DNA of 64,000 nt from Mycobacterium xenopi (GCF_009936235.1 NZ_AP022314.1:3348001-3412000), one strand, 5' to 3'; counted from the stretch's first letter, positions 25,679-35,445 are shown. Notes: generated by a model not told the origin, from the sequence alone. Program-made: numbers and translations.

Positions 25679-26006
25679 GTAGGTGAGCGGTTGGTGGCAT
25701 TCCTTGTTCAGGTCTTACTGTGGTGTTTCCGATGTGCCGGTGGCACTCGGCGGATAGGCGGAACCGGGCTGGGTGAACGTCGGGTAGCCGCACTCGATTA
25801 CCCCGTAATGCGCGTGCGACAGGTGCTCGACCGACCGCGGCGGCACACTAAAGTGCGTGCTGCACAGGCCCGGTCGACTCTTCGTAAGTGCTTCTGCCAC
25901 AGCGTGTTTGCAAGCAAAGCGGCACACAGAAGCAAAGAAGCTCGAGGGAGTCCTCCGTAGCGCGGGCGCTCTGCATCACCCTCACCCGCCGGTCCTCGAC
26001 ATATCT
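25679..26006 (+). other. Riboswitch-controlled region without a recognisable gene
   Basis: About 330 bp between the orphan fluoride riboswitch and the IS1380-type element. The frame expected from the riboswitch (GTG at 25684) ends at a TAG after 24 codons (...DVPVALGG). Other frames have only short segments that resemble no family I know. It may be the remains of a fluoride-controlled gene. The identity of that gene cannot be recovered by eye; a membrane exporter such as CrcB would be expected but I cannot demonstrate it. Confidence 0.5.
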
Positions 26007-26011
26007 CTAAG

Positions 26012-27704
26012 CCTGAATCCGTGGATGGGTGATTTCGTGTTGCCGTCGACGCGGTTGTTTTGGGATGCGGCCGAGTGTGGCGCGGTGGGGCGTGGGTGAT
26101 CCGCTGGCCTGTACCAGCTTTCCTTTGGGTTCCTTGGGTCGGGCCTGGGATGGCGGGGCGGACAGGGCTTGGAAGGTGGGGTCAGGCGGCGCGGGGTTGC
26201 GCGATCGGGTAACCGATGACGTTGTGCCACAGGGCCTTCCATCTGGCTCGCCAATGCCAGTGGGCGGGTAGGTGCAGCATTGGTTTGCGGGCCGGGGCGG
26301 CGAAGCGGGCCGGGATGTTGATCAGGTCGCGGCGCAGGGTAGCCCCGCGGGCCACGGCATGGTGGCCACCGGCGAGGGTGCCGACGGCGCGCAGCAGGTT
26401 ATGGGCGATCACCGCGCAGGCCAGCCAGGCGCAGTTGGCCGCGAACAGCCCCGACGGGATGTGTGCCAGTGGGCCGTCGATTAAATCGGCGAAGGTGGTT
26501 TCGATGATGGCGTGGCGTCGGTGGGTGATATCGGCCTGGTCGACCGGCAGCGCGGAGTTGGTGACAAACGGGTGATAGCGCCACACCGGAAACAACGCAT
26601 CCAGGTGGCGGGCGTCTTTGACCCGGCGCACTACCAGCCGCACGGTCAGTGTTCGGCCGCGGGCCAGGCGCAGGGTGTAGGGGTTTCGGCGACCTGGGCA
26701 TCGGAGATCAACGCCCCGGTGTCGGGGTCTTCGACCGCGCCCGGGTAGTGCACCGGGGTCCAGGCGGCCTCGTCGATGGCGGCGATCGCGGCGTTGATGC
26801 GCTTGTTGCGGCTGATCGACAGGGAGAATTCGGCGCCTCGCTGAATGCAGGTGGTGATCACTTTCTTGGTGCCAAACATTGAGTCGCCGCGCACCAGGAT
26901 CGGCGCGTCGGGGTTGATCGCTTTCGCGGTGGTGATCGCCTGCTTGAGCTGGTATGCGGCACCGCGCCCGGAGGCGGCTTTGCCGCTCCGTAGCTGCGCC
27001 TCGGCGATCACCGGCGCGGCGGTCGCCGTGGAGATGGTGGTGATCTGTGGGGACAGGCCCAGCCGCAGCAGCGCGCGGCTGGCGATCTTGGCATGACCGA
27101 AGGAGGCGCCCTGCTTGGCGTGGCCGTAGACCGGGCGCAGCAGCGAGTCGATGTCCAAAAACATCCGCTCGTCGGCGCCAGCCAGCAGCGGGGTGCGCGC
27201 CGCCAGTGCGATCAGATGCTCGCGGGCCACTGCGGCGAGTTGTTTGGTATGCCCGAAGGTGAACTCGCGCAAAAAGATCCCCAACGTCGATGGGGCATAT
27301 ACCTCGTTGAACACCCGGGGTGTGCCGCCGGCGCGCAGCACATTGGCATCATCGATGCTGTCCGCGCCGCACATCATCCCGGCGACGATCGAGGTCAGCT
27401 TGCCAGCCGGGTTGACCGCGCCGGACTTCACCCGAGTCGACGGCAGATCCACGCGCTCGTTGATCAATTCCGAAAGACCGGTCTGCTCAGCCAGTTCCAG
27501 CACTGGCACCAACCCGGCCGCCGACAGCAGATTCTGCTCGTCAAACACCGCCGATCCGGTGGTGAACGTATACGATGAGTGCATCGAAAGTGCCTTCCCG
27601 GACTATGGACAAATGCGGCCTCAGCACTCGTATTGTCCCAGTTCAGAAGGCATTTTCGCTGTTCACACGCCGATCAAATCACCGGAACCATCCACGGATT
27701 TAGG
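26012..27704 (-). mobile_element. IS1380-family insertion sequence, copy 1 (1693 bp)
   Basis: The ends are inverted repeats (CCTGAATCCGTGGATGG at the left; complement of the right end CCTAAATCCGTGGATGG). A 5-bp duplication CTAAG flanks it at 26007-26011 and 27705-27709. Its length equals that of copy 2 at 48121-49813, and translations in every frame I compared are the same, so the copies are close to identical. It lies 17 bp upstream of a PE gene start, just before that gene's ribosome-binding site, in an orientation that transcribes away from it. Confidence 0.93.
26182..27584 (-). pseudogene. IS1380-family transposase, frameshifted (copy 1)
   Basis: The first part (312 residues from the ATG at 27584) begins MHSSYTFTTGSAVFDEQNLL and contains catalytic-type Asp residues in MFLDIDSLLRPVYGHAKQG and LVRGDSMFGTKKV. 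The second part continues in another frame with RLVVRRVKDARHLDALFPVW and ends PIAQPRAA. Adding one C in the CCCC run near 26682 would join them into about 467 residues, the usual length of IS1380 transposases. The same lesion is in copy 2. A -1 slip at the C-run could also express the whole protein, but this family normally uses one open frame. Confidence 0.85.
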
Positions 27705-27721
27705 CTAAGGGAGGTAGAGCC

Positions 27722-28021
27722 ATGTCTTTTGTCACCACACAGCCGGAAATGCTGGCTGCTGCGGCCGCCGATTTACGGGGGATCGGCACGGCGATGGCCG
27801 CCCACAACGCGGCTGCGGCCGCGCCCACGACCGGGGTGATCCCCGCCGCCGCCGATGAGGTCTCGACGCTCACCGCAATGCAATTCGCCATGCACGCCCA
27901 GATGTATCAGGCTGTCGGCGCGCAAGCCGAGACCATTCACGAGCTGTTCGCGACCACGCTGAATACCAGTGCCGCATCGTATGCGGCCACCGAGGCTGCT
28001 AACGCCATCGCGGCCAGATGA
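27722..28021 (+). CDS. PE family protein
   Basis: A 99-residue PE domain with nothing after it. It starts MSFVTTQPEMLAAAAADLRG, has the helix-turn with TTGVIPAAADEVS, and the YxxxD/E-type C-terminal secretion motif in SYAATEAAN. PE proteins pair with PPE proteins and are exported by type VII (ESX) systems. The partner PPE starts 11 bp downstream. The GGAGG site at 27710-27714 is intact, but the IS1380-type element inserted immediately before it, so the native promoter is displaced. Confidence 0.93.
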   Translation: MSFVTTQPEMLAAAAADLRGIGTAMAAHNAAAAAPTTGVIPAAADEVSTLTAMQFAMHAQMYQAVGAQAETIHELFATTLNTSAASYAATEAANAIAAR

Positions 28022-28031
28022 GAGGTGTGGC

Positions 28032-29385
28032 ATGGACTTTGGGGCGTTACCGCCGGAGGTCAACTCCGGCAGAATGTATACCGGCCCGGGGTCGGGACCC
28101 ATGCTGGCTGCCGCGGCCGCCTGGGATGCGCTGGCCGCCAACCTGCACTCTGCCGCGGCCGCCCATGGCGCAGTGGTCGCGGGGCTGACCGGCGGGCCCT
28201 GGCTGGGCCCGGCTTCGGCGTCGATGGCCGCTGCGGCCGCACCCTACGCGGCGTGGTTGACGGCCACGGCCACCCAGGCGGAACAAGTCGCCGCCCAGGC
28301 CAAGGCGGCCGTGGTTGCCTACGAGGCAGCGTTTGCGATGACCGTGCCCCCGCCGGTGATCGAGGCCAACCGCAGCCTGCTGATGTCGCTGATCGCGACC
28401 AACTTCCTGGGTCAAAACACCCCGGCGATCGCGGCCACCGAAGCGCAGTACCTACAGATGTGGGCCCAGGATGCCGCGGCGATGTATGGGTATGCCGCGA
28501 CTTCGGCGCACGCTGCGACGCTGACACCGTTCGCCCCGCCGCCGATCACCACGAACCCGGCCGGGTTAGGCGCCCAGGCCGCCGCGGTCGGCCACACGGT
28601 CGGCACGTCGTCCGCGGCCCACGCGTCGTCGATCATGTCGGCCGTGCCCGGGGCGTTGCAGAGTCTCGCAGCACCCGCACCGGCCGACCCGCCGGCAGCG
28701 CCGTCGCCGCTGTCGTTGCTGTCGTTGCTGTCGATCCCGAGCGCCACCGCGTCCACGACCAGCACTGCCGCATCGTCGACGAGCGCGCCGCCTCTCCTTC
28801 CTGTCGGCCGCGGTGGCGTCACGCAACATCGCGCTACAGGAGCAACGCGAAAGATCTGAGGCCGCCGAAGGCATCATTCGGGGCGGCGTGCCAGGCGCGC
28901 CATTCCTGCCGCCCCCACCGCTTCCGGAGGGCCCAGCGGGTGCCGGCTTCAAGACCACACCGCCGGTATCGGCCAGCATTGGCCAGGCGTCTTCGCTCGG
29001 CGCGCTGTCCGTGCCGCGAGGCTGGGCCACTGCCGCCCCCGCGATACGCGCTGCCGCCTTGGCGGTGCCATTCACCAGCACCGCCGCCGCCCCAGCGGCG
29101 ATGCCAGGAAACCCGGGAAGCTTAGTCAGCGGCATGGCCCTGGCCGGTATGGCCGGCAGCGCCATCGGCAACACCGTCAGCCCTGCCCGCCAGCAGCGCA
29201 CGCCTACGATGGCACCTACAACGCGCGTGGAGCCACAACCGCCGGGCAATCCCGCGCCGGCGATCTCTGCCGAACTGCGGGAACTCGCCCTTGCCGTCTT
29301 GCGCGAATCTGGAGATCTCACCGACGAAGAATTCACCGAGAAGCAACGCCTTTCCGGTGTCAGAACGCCGCGCCGTCCGCTATGA
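28032..29385 (+). pseudogene. PPE family protein (PPE-SVP type), frameshifted
   Basis: The first frame encodes a full PPE domain: MDFGALPPEVNSGRMYTGPG, the conserved Trp-containing turn and the NFLGQNTPAIAATEAQYLQM hallmark. The C-terminal region, with GALSVPRGWA (the SVP motif) and a charged end, is in another frame from about 28790 onward. The join needs a net one-base change near 28785-28805. Combined length would be about 450 residues. If real, translation of the first frame stops at 28859 after 275 residues and leaves the PPE domain intact, so export with the PE partner might survive. Confidence 0.8.
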
Positions 29386-29445
29386 CGGCCGCTCCACAAG
29401 TTCGATGAGCAACAAAACCTCAGCACAAGCCAGTTAAGGAGAATG

Positions 29446-29778
29446 ATGTTTCGAACACTAACTCTCACAAGTGGACTCGCCGTCGCCGCGGTTTGTCTGG
29501 CAGTGCCCGCCAGCGCCGACCACGCTGGATACCTCGCACGGCTGGACAGAAACCACGTTAGCTATGTGTCGCAACCCGACGCCGTGCACTGGGGCTCATC
29601 GGTGTGCGACGAACTGCGCAACGGTGCCGATGTCCCAGCGGTGGTCTCGACACTGAAGAACAACGGCGGCTTCACCACTCGTGATGCCGGGGCGATCATC
29701 GGGGCAGCAACCAGCGAACTATGCCCTGACCAACATCAGACGGCGATGCAATGGGCTTACGGCCAAACCGGCAGCTAG
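29446..29778 (+). CDS. Secreted DUF732-domain protein
   Basis: A 110-residue protein with a signal peptide (LTSGLAVAAVCLAVPASA, cleavage after ASA) followed by the DUF732 domain. Conserved features are two Cys (VCDELRNGA and ELCPDQ) that probably form a disulphide, and the DAGAIIGAAT helix. DUF732 proteins are common small exported proteins of mycobacteria with no known function. AAGGAG at 29436-29441 fits the ATG at 29446 better than that at 29443. Confidence 0.85.
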   Translation: MFRTLTLTSGLAVAAVCLAVPASADHAGYLARLDRNHVSYVSQPDAVHWGSSVCDELRNGADVPAVVSTLKNNGGFTTRDAGAIIGAATSELCPDQHQTAMQWAYGQTGS

Positions 29779-29851
29779 TGGCTCGGCGGACTCGACAACC
29801 CGCCAACTGTCCATTGACACGCCGAAACGGGCGCCGGGTAGCATCAGGCCA

Positions 29852-29899
29852 GGCGATGAAGCTCGCCTTGACCGCCACCAAAGGCTGATGGCTTCTACC
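29852..29899 (+). promoter_or_regulatory. Fluoride riboswitch before the MutS-like gene pair
   Basis: P1 and loop GGCGATGAAGCTCGCC, then ACCGCC, a short P2 and GGCTGATGGCTTCTACC. Loop GAAGC pairs perfectly with GCTTC. The ribosome-binding site GGAGG (29912-29916) of the next gene can pair with CTTCT of the aptamer's 3' strand, which suggests that without ligand the site is masked and with fluoride it is freed. Only 26 nt separate the aptamer from the ATG, which also favours translational control. Confidence 0.92.
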
Positions 29900-29925
29900 A
29901 CAGATTTGTGCGGAGGTCGGTGCCA

Positions 29926-31458
29926 ATGGCGGGCTTTACCAGCATCCTTTCCCCCTATCCCGAGACGGTGGTCGCTGCCGATGTGGCTCCGAGTTGCTTT
30001 CCCGATCTGCACCTCGACGACATCATCGCCGCGGTAACCGGCGGCCATTCCGACGATCATCTGGAGAACTTCTTTTACGCCCCGTTGCGCGACGTTTCCG
30101 CAGTCGACTACCGCCATCGGGTATTCCGCGATCTCGACCGCGACCAGATGCGTCGGGCAATCCAAAACTTCGTCGACGGCATGCGCACGATGCGGCGGCG
30201 TCTCGACCGGGCCCAGCACCTGTGGCACCCACTGCAACGGCAAGGTTGGTTTGTCGACGCGGTCGAAGCCTATCGCGCCGCGGTGGAATCGCTGCGGGAC
30301 GATCTGATCCGGGTCGAGCCGGCTTCTCCTGGGTTGCGCGCCTTCGCCGACCATGTGAACCAGTACGTCGACAGCGACACCTTCAAAGCACTGGTAGCTG
30401 ACACCCAAGCGGTACGAGCCGAGTTGCGCAATGTTCGCTACACCGTGCACATCCAGGGCTTGCGGGTGCATGTCGACAAATTCGAGGGCCAAGGCGACTA
30501 CAGCAATGCAGTGGTCGCAACCTTTGACCGGTTCGCCACCGAGGCGACCAAGGATTACCGTGTGCCGCTCAAAGACTTTCCCGACATGAACCACGTCGAG
30601 GAGCAGATCCTTGAGCGCGTCGCCAAACTCTATCCGGATGTGTTCGCGCTGCTCGACGAATACTGCCGCCGCAATCAGCACTTCGTCGAACGCACCATCG
30701 CTCGCTTCGACCGTGAGATCCGCTTCTATCTGGCCTATTTGGCCTTTGTGCACCGCTTCACCGCGGCCGGGCTTGCTTTCACTTTTCCGGAAGTCACCAC
30801 AGAAACCACCGCGGTCGATGTAGACGACGCCTTCGATCTGGCACTGGCGATCAAATCGATTGACGAAGACAAACCCATCGTATGTAACGACTTTCGGCTG
30901 TCGGGACCGGAGCGCATTTTCGTAGTAACGGGTCCCAATCAGGGCGGCAAAACCACGTTCGCCAGAACAATCGGCCAGTGCGCCTATCTTGCCGCACTGG
31001 GCTGTCCGATACCCGCAAGACGGGCCAAGCTCATGCTGCCCGACCACATCTATACCCACTTCGAGCGACAGGAGTCTTTGTCGACCTTGCATGGAAAGCT
31101 CGACGACGAGCTGGTGCGAATTCACGACATCCTTTGCCGCGCCACCGAGGCGAGCATCGTCATCATGAACGAAAGCTTCTCGTCCACCACCGCCGACGAC
31201 GCCCTGCTGATCGGCACGGAGGTTCTCCAACGCATCATCAAGCTGGGCTGCGTGGCCGTCTATGTCACCTTCTTGGACGAACTGTCCACCCTCGATCCGG
31301 CATGCGCCAGCATGGTCGGTGAAGTCGCGCGCGACGATCCGACCCGTCGGACTTTCAAGTTCACCCGGCGGCCGGCGGACGGCCTGGCCTATGCCGCGGC
31401 ATTAGCCGATAAATATGCGCTGAACCCTGAGGTACTGCGACAAAGGATCGGGCGATGA
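29926..31458 (+). CDS. MutS-related ATPase, first of a pair
   Basis: A 510-residue protein with the MutS lever-like helical region (about 60-290) and the C-terminal ATPase. Walker A is GPNQGGKTT (336-344). The Walker B region is IVIMNESFSST, with Asn415-Glu416 where canonical MutS has Asp-Glu. The mismatch-binding domain I of MutS1 is missing, so it is not a classical mismatch-recognition protein. ATG at 29926 lies 9 nt after GGAGG. It overlaps the second MutS-like gene by 4 bp, so the two products probably form a heterodimer. mutS-like genes are known crcB-RNA associates; the cellular role is unknown. Confidence 0.88.
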   Translation: MAGFTSILSPYPETVVAADVAPSCFPDLHLDDIIAAVTGGHSDDHLENFFYAPLRDVSAVDYRHRVFRDLDRDQMRRAIQNFVDGMRTMRRRLDRAQHLWHPLQRQGWFVDAVEAYRAAVESLRDDLIRVEPASPGLRAFADHVNQYVDSDTFKALVADTQAVRAELRNVRYTVHIQGLRVHVDKFEGQGDYSNAVVATFDRFATEATKDYRVPLKDFPDMNHVEEQILERVAKLYPDVFALLDEYCRRNQHFVERTIARFDREIRFYLAYLAFVHRFTAAGLAFTFPEVTTETTAVDVDDAFDLALAIKSIDEDKPIVCNDFRLSGPERIFVVTGPNQGGKTTFARTIGQCAYLAALGCPIPARRAKLMLPDHIYTHFERQESLSTLHGKLDDELVRIHDILCRATEASIVIMNESFSSTTADDALLIGTEVLQRIIKLGCVAVYVTFLDELSTLDPACASMVGEVARDDPTRRTFKFTRRPADGLAYAAALADKYALNPEVLRQRIGR

Positions 31459-32984
31459 GAGTTCGTCTGCTACATCCCGAATCTGACCCCGAACTCAAAC
31501 CGACGCTGCCGTGGCAGTTGCAGGACATCATCGACGACGACCTCGAGCTTCGGCGGGTCTACCAAGCCATGGCGGGTAATGACGAGTTTCTGCTCGAAAC
31601 CGCAAAGCGGGTGGTACCGCTGGGCGTCGCCGACCCGGACATCATCGTCTACCGCCAACAGGTGTTGGCCGACTGTCTCGCGAACCGTCCTGTGGTGCAA
31701 CAGATGTATGACATCGCGGTGGACGGCGCCGAAGTGCGGCGCAAGGTATTTCTGGGCGGGTTGATGTCGCGCAATCCCGAGTCAATCCTGCGCCGCTCGA
31801 TCCGCGTCCTCGAACTGCTCACCGAGAACCTCATACAGATACGCAGCGTCTGCGACCAACACGGGAGCCAGTTTCGCTCTCCCGGCTTTCGGCAGTTGGT
31901 GGCCATGATCGCCGAACAGCTTTCCGATGACTACCTACGCAGGCTCGACGAGCACCTCAGCGAGTTAGCGCTGCCGCGAGGCGTTTTGCTCAGCGCGCAG
32001 CTGGGAGTCGGCAACAAAGGCGAACGCTACATGCTTCACCAAGCGCCCCGGCGCAGCTGGTGGGAACGGTTGACCGGAAACCACAGCGACGCATCTGGGT
32101 TCACAGTGGACGACCGCGACGACGCAGGAGCGCAGGCCCTCACCGAATTGGCCGGACGTGCTATCAACGACGTCGCCAACGTCGTCACTCAATCCGCCGA
32201 CCACGTCCAGGGATTCTTCGAGCGATTGCGTACCGAAGTCGGGTTCTACCTCGGGTGCCTCAACCTGCGTGATGAGCTCACCAAATTCGGTGTCCCGACG
32301 TGTTTTCCGGTGCCAACGCCGGCCGATGTGCCGGAACTCCAGTGCCGCGATCTACGGGATGTGGGGCTGTGTCTGACCACTGTTAAAAAGGTCGTCGGCA
32401 ACGACATCGACGCCGACGGCAAATCGCTGATCGTGATCACCGGCGCAAACGAAGGTGGCAAGTCCACGTTTTTGCGCAGTGTGGGCGCGGCCCAGGTGAT
32501 GATGCAGGCCGGTATGTTCGTCACTGCTGAATCGTTTCGCGCCAACGTCCGCGACGGCGTTTTCACCCATTTCAAACGCGAAGAAGACATCACCCTGACG
32601 CGCGGCAAGCTCGACGAAGAACTCGCCCGGATGAGTGAGATCGCCGAGTACATCGAGCCCACATCGCTGTTGTTGTGCAACGAATCCTTTGCCTCGACCA
32701 ATGAACGCGAGGGTTCGCAGATCGCACGCGGAATCATTTACGCCATGGTGGACAGCGGCGTCAAAGTCGTGTTCGTCACCCATCTCTACGACCTCGCCCA
32801 CAGTCTGTATGTGCGCCACAACCCGGCGGACTTGTTCTTGCGGGCCCAGCGCCGACCCGATGGTGTGCGTACCTTCCGGCTGCTGCCCGGGGAGCCCAAG
32901 CCGACCAGCCACGGCGAGGACTCATTCCGGCGCATCTTCGGCGTACCCGCCTACGCCAGCGGCGAGCGTGTCGAATCCGGTTGA
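31455..32984 (+). CDS. MutS-related ATPase, second of a pair
   Basis: A 509-residue paralogue of the preceding protein. Walker A is GANEGGKST (330-338); the Walker B region is LLLCNESFAST, again with Asn-Glu (409-410) in place of Asp-Glu. Residues about 30-310 are the helical core and clamp-like region. No mismatch-binding or endonuclease domain is visible. It is translationally coupled to the first gene (ATGA overlap), so both are under the fluoride riboswitch at 29852. Confidence 0.88.
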   Translation: MRVRLLHPESDPELKPTLPWQLQDIIDDDLELRRVYQAMAGNDEFLLETAKRVVPLGVADPDIIVYRQQVLADCLANRPVVQQMYDIAVDGAEVRRKVFLGGLMSRNPESILRRSIRVLELLTENLIQIRSVCDQHGSQFRSPGFRQLVAMIAEQLSDDYLRRLDEHLSELALPRGVLLSAQLGVGNKGERYMLHQAPRRSWWERLTGNHSDASGFTVDDRDDAGAQALTELAGRAINDVANVVTQSADHVQGFFERLRTEVGFYLGCLNLRDELTKFGVPTCFPVPTPADVPELQCRDLRDVGLCLTTVKKVVGNDIDADGKSLIVITGANEGGKSTFLRSVGAAQVMMQAGMFVTAESFRANVRDGVFTHFKREEDITLTRGKLDEELARMSEIAEYIEPTSLLLCNESFASTNEREGSQIARGIIYAMVDSGVKVVFVTHLYDLAHSLYVRHNPADLFLRAQRRPDGVRTFRLLPGEPKPTSHGEDSFRRIFGVPAYASGERVESG

Positions 32985-34120
32985 GATTTCGGCAGATCCG
33001 GGCAGTCAATTGCTGGTAGCCGGACGCAACATTCCGGAGGCGACGACCGCGCCGACCATCCATGCTGCCGCGTAACCGAACGCCACCAACGGCGAAGCCA
33101 CCGTATAGAGCAAGCCGACGACCACGGTCGCCACCACGTCGCCGATTGCCTGCACCGCGCCGAGGACACCGAATCCGCTGCCGCGCAACCGATCCGGAAG
33201 CAGCTGGGAAACCACAGCGGATTGGGTAGGCTCGGCGAGACCGATTCCGGCCCCGGCCGCCCCGAACGCCAACGCGACAGCCACCACGCTGTGCCCTCCG
33301 GCCGCAAACACGCCGTAAGCGATCACGTACACGGCCGCGCCGGTCGCGAAGACGGCGCGCGGCCCCGTTCGGTCATACCACCGCCCGGCAGTCAGCGACG
33401 CGACCGTGGCGATCACGTTGTGGCCCGCATAGATCAGGATTGCCAGCGATGTCGCCGCGGTCAGGGAACGATGAGGCGAGGTAAGCAACTGTGTGGCACG
33501 CAGTATCAACAGAGTCGTTGCAACATTGCCAAACTCGAACAACGCCACTGGCAACAAGGCCCGCAACATACCGGCGTCGCGCAACGCGCCCAACTCGAGG
33601 CGTCGCCGCACCGTTGTGGTTGCGGCACCGGCCCGGCGGCGGGCTTCGCGAGCGGCCACGATGATCGCCAGGGCCGCGAACAGGCCCGGAATTGCCGCCA
33701 GGTAGAGCGCGGGCCGGACACCCACCCAGGCCACCAACCCGGCCGCCAGCAACGGGCCGGCCACCGCACCCAGGTTGTCGCCGGCCCGCTCGAGCCCGAA
33801 TGCCCTGCCGTGCGCCGACTCTGGGCTCAGCGAAGCCAGCAGCGCATCTCGCGACGGCGAACGCAAACCCCGGGACAGCCATGCGATGGCGCGAAGCACA
33901 CCGGCCTGCCACACCGTCAGGGCCGCGCCGATCGCTCCGGTCGCGACCGCGGTGCCGAGGTAACCACCCGAGGCGATCCGTCCTCGCCGGGCCGGGTCGT
34001 TCGCCAACGGGCCGCCGATCAGCTTCATCACGCCGATGAGAGCATCGCTGATCCCATCGATGACGCCGAGGGCCGCCGCCGACGCGCCCAGCGTGCCCGT
34101 CAGAAACGTTGGCAGCACCG

Positions 34121-34123
34121 ATG
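34121..34123. repeat. Target duplication of IS3-family element (left)
   Basis: ATG abuts the left inverted repeat and recurs at 36581-36583 after the right one. A 3-bp duplication is usual for IS3-family elements, and it is supported by exact restoration of the interrupted MFS frame. Confidence 0.85.
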
Positions 34124-34174
34124 TGAACCGTCCCGGGTTTCGTGCACACCTTCTTTTGAGGGAAGGATGGCACG

Positions 34175-34486
34175 ATGCCGAGCAAGTACGATGAGAACAC
34201 CAAGGCCAAGGCGGTGCGGCTGGTCCGAGAGCATCGCGATGACTACGAGACCGAGTGGGCGGCGATGCGCGCGATCTCGGCGCGGTTGGGGATGAGCGCG
34301 GAGACGCTGCGCAAATGGGTGCGCCAGGCCGAGGTGGACGACGGTGAGGCTGCGGGTGTGCCGACTGAGACCGCACGCGAGCTGCGGGAGCTGCGCCGCA
34401 AAACCAAGGAACTTGAGCAAACGATCGAAATACTAAAGGCCGCAACAACTTTCTTCGCGCGGGAGTGCGACCCGCTACACCGCTGA
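34175..34486 (+). CDS. IS3-family transposase OrfA
   Basis: A 103-residue helix-turn-helix protein (ENTKAKAVRLVREH, SARLGMSAETLRKWVRQAE) ending in a leucine-zipper-like helix (LRRKTKELEQTIEILKAAT). OrfA binds the element's ends. It overlaps OrfB, which is read one frame back, the usual arrangement for a programmed -1 frameshift giving the OrfAB transposase. GGAAGG lies about 10 nt before the ATG. Confidence 0.92.
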   Translation: MPSKYDENTKAKAVRLVREHRDDYETEWAAMRAISARLGMSAETLRKWVRQAEVDDGEAAGVPTETARELRELRRKTKELEQTIEILKAATTFFARECDPLHR

Positions 34487-35445
34487 TCTGCGAGTTCATC
34501 GACGAACACAAGGACCGGTTCGGGGTCGTACCGATGTGCCGCGCCCTGGGTGTCCAGGGCGTGGCGATCGCCCCACGCACCTACTGGGCACACCGGTCGT
34601 CGGCGCCGTCAAAACGGGCCCTGTGGGACACCACGATCACCGAGATCCTCGCCGGCGTCTATGAGCCTGACGAGCACGGCAAACGCCCACCGGAGTGCCT
34701 GTACGGCAGCCTGAAGATGTGGGCGCACCTGCAGCGCCAGGGCATCCCGGTGGCGCGCTGCACGGTCGAACGGATCATGCGCAAGCACGGCTGGCGCGGG
34801 GCCACGCGCGCCCGGACGATACGCACTACCGAGCGCGATCCGGCCGCCGCGAGAGCGCCGGACCTGGTGCGGCGGCGCTTCCATGCATCGCGGCCCAACG
34901 AGCTGGACGTGGCGGACTTCACCTACGTGCCGCTCGATGGCGGCGGGTTCGGCTACACCGCATTCGTAATCGACGCCTATGCCGGGCTGATCGCGGGCTG
35001 GGAGTGCTCGTTGACGAAGAACACCGCCTTCGTCGAGCGGGCGATCCGCCAAGCCACGGCATACCGGGCGCGGCAGGGACATCCGCTCACCGGTGACACG
35101 ATTCATCACAGCGATGCCGGATCACAATACACCGCAACACATTTCACTGAGACACTGATGCTGGCCGGACTCGTCCCGTCGATCGGGACTGTCGGGGACG
35201 CCCTCGATAACGCGTTGGCCGAAACCACGATCGGGCTCTACAAAACCGAGTGCGTGCGCGCGGGCTCCCCGTTCCGCACCGGACCGATCCGCACCCTCGC
35301 CGACCTGGAGAACATCACCTCGGCGTGGGTGCACTGGTATAACACCGCCAGGCTCATGCACCGCCTTGGCCGCCGCCCGCCAGCCGAAGCCGAGGCCGAG
35401 TACTACGCCCGGCTGCAAGCCGGCGACCCCATCAGCAGTCCGTAG
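34465..35445 (+). CDS. IS3-family transposase OrfB (integrase domain)
   Basis: A retroviral-integrase-like DDE domain with the first Asp in LDVADFTYVPLDGG, the second in IHHSDAGSQYTA and the Glu in ALAETTIGLYKTE. An HTH_21-type region (RVIPMCRAL-like, here GVVPMCRALGVQG) precedes it. There is no good independent start; it is expected as an OrfAB fusion by -1 frameshifting in the overlap 34465-34486. The frame is intact, so the element may still be mobile. Confidence 0.92.
   Translation: MRPATPLICEFIDEHKDRFGVVPMCRALGVQGVAIAPRTYWAHRSSAPSKRALWDTTITEILAGVYEPDEHGKRPPECLYGSLKMWAHLQRQGIPVARCTVERIMRKHGWRGATRARTIRTTERDPAAARAPDLVRRRFHASRPNELDVADFTYVPLDGGGFGYTAFVIDAYAGLIAGWECSLTKNTAFVERAIRQATAYRARQGHPLTGDTIHHSDAGSQYTATHFTETLMLAGLVPSIGTVGDALDNALAETTIGLYKTECVRAGSPFRTGPIRTLADLENITSAWVHWYNTARLMHRLGRRPPAEAEAEYYARLQAGDPISSP

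Noticed and set aside
25679..26006. A crcB gene behind the orphan riboswitch
   Set aside because: A short PVALGG stretch loosely recalls CrcB, but no frame of useful length or membrane-helix pattern supports it.
28813..29385. Separate gene after the PPE
   Set aside because: It carries the SVP motif expected at the end of this PPE and has no ribosome-binding site, so it is better read as the frameshifted C-terminus.
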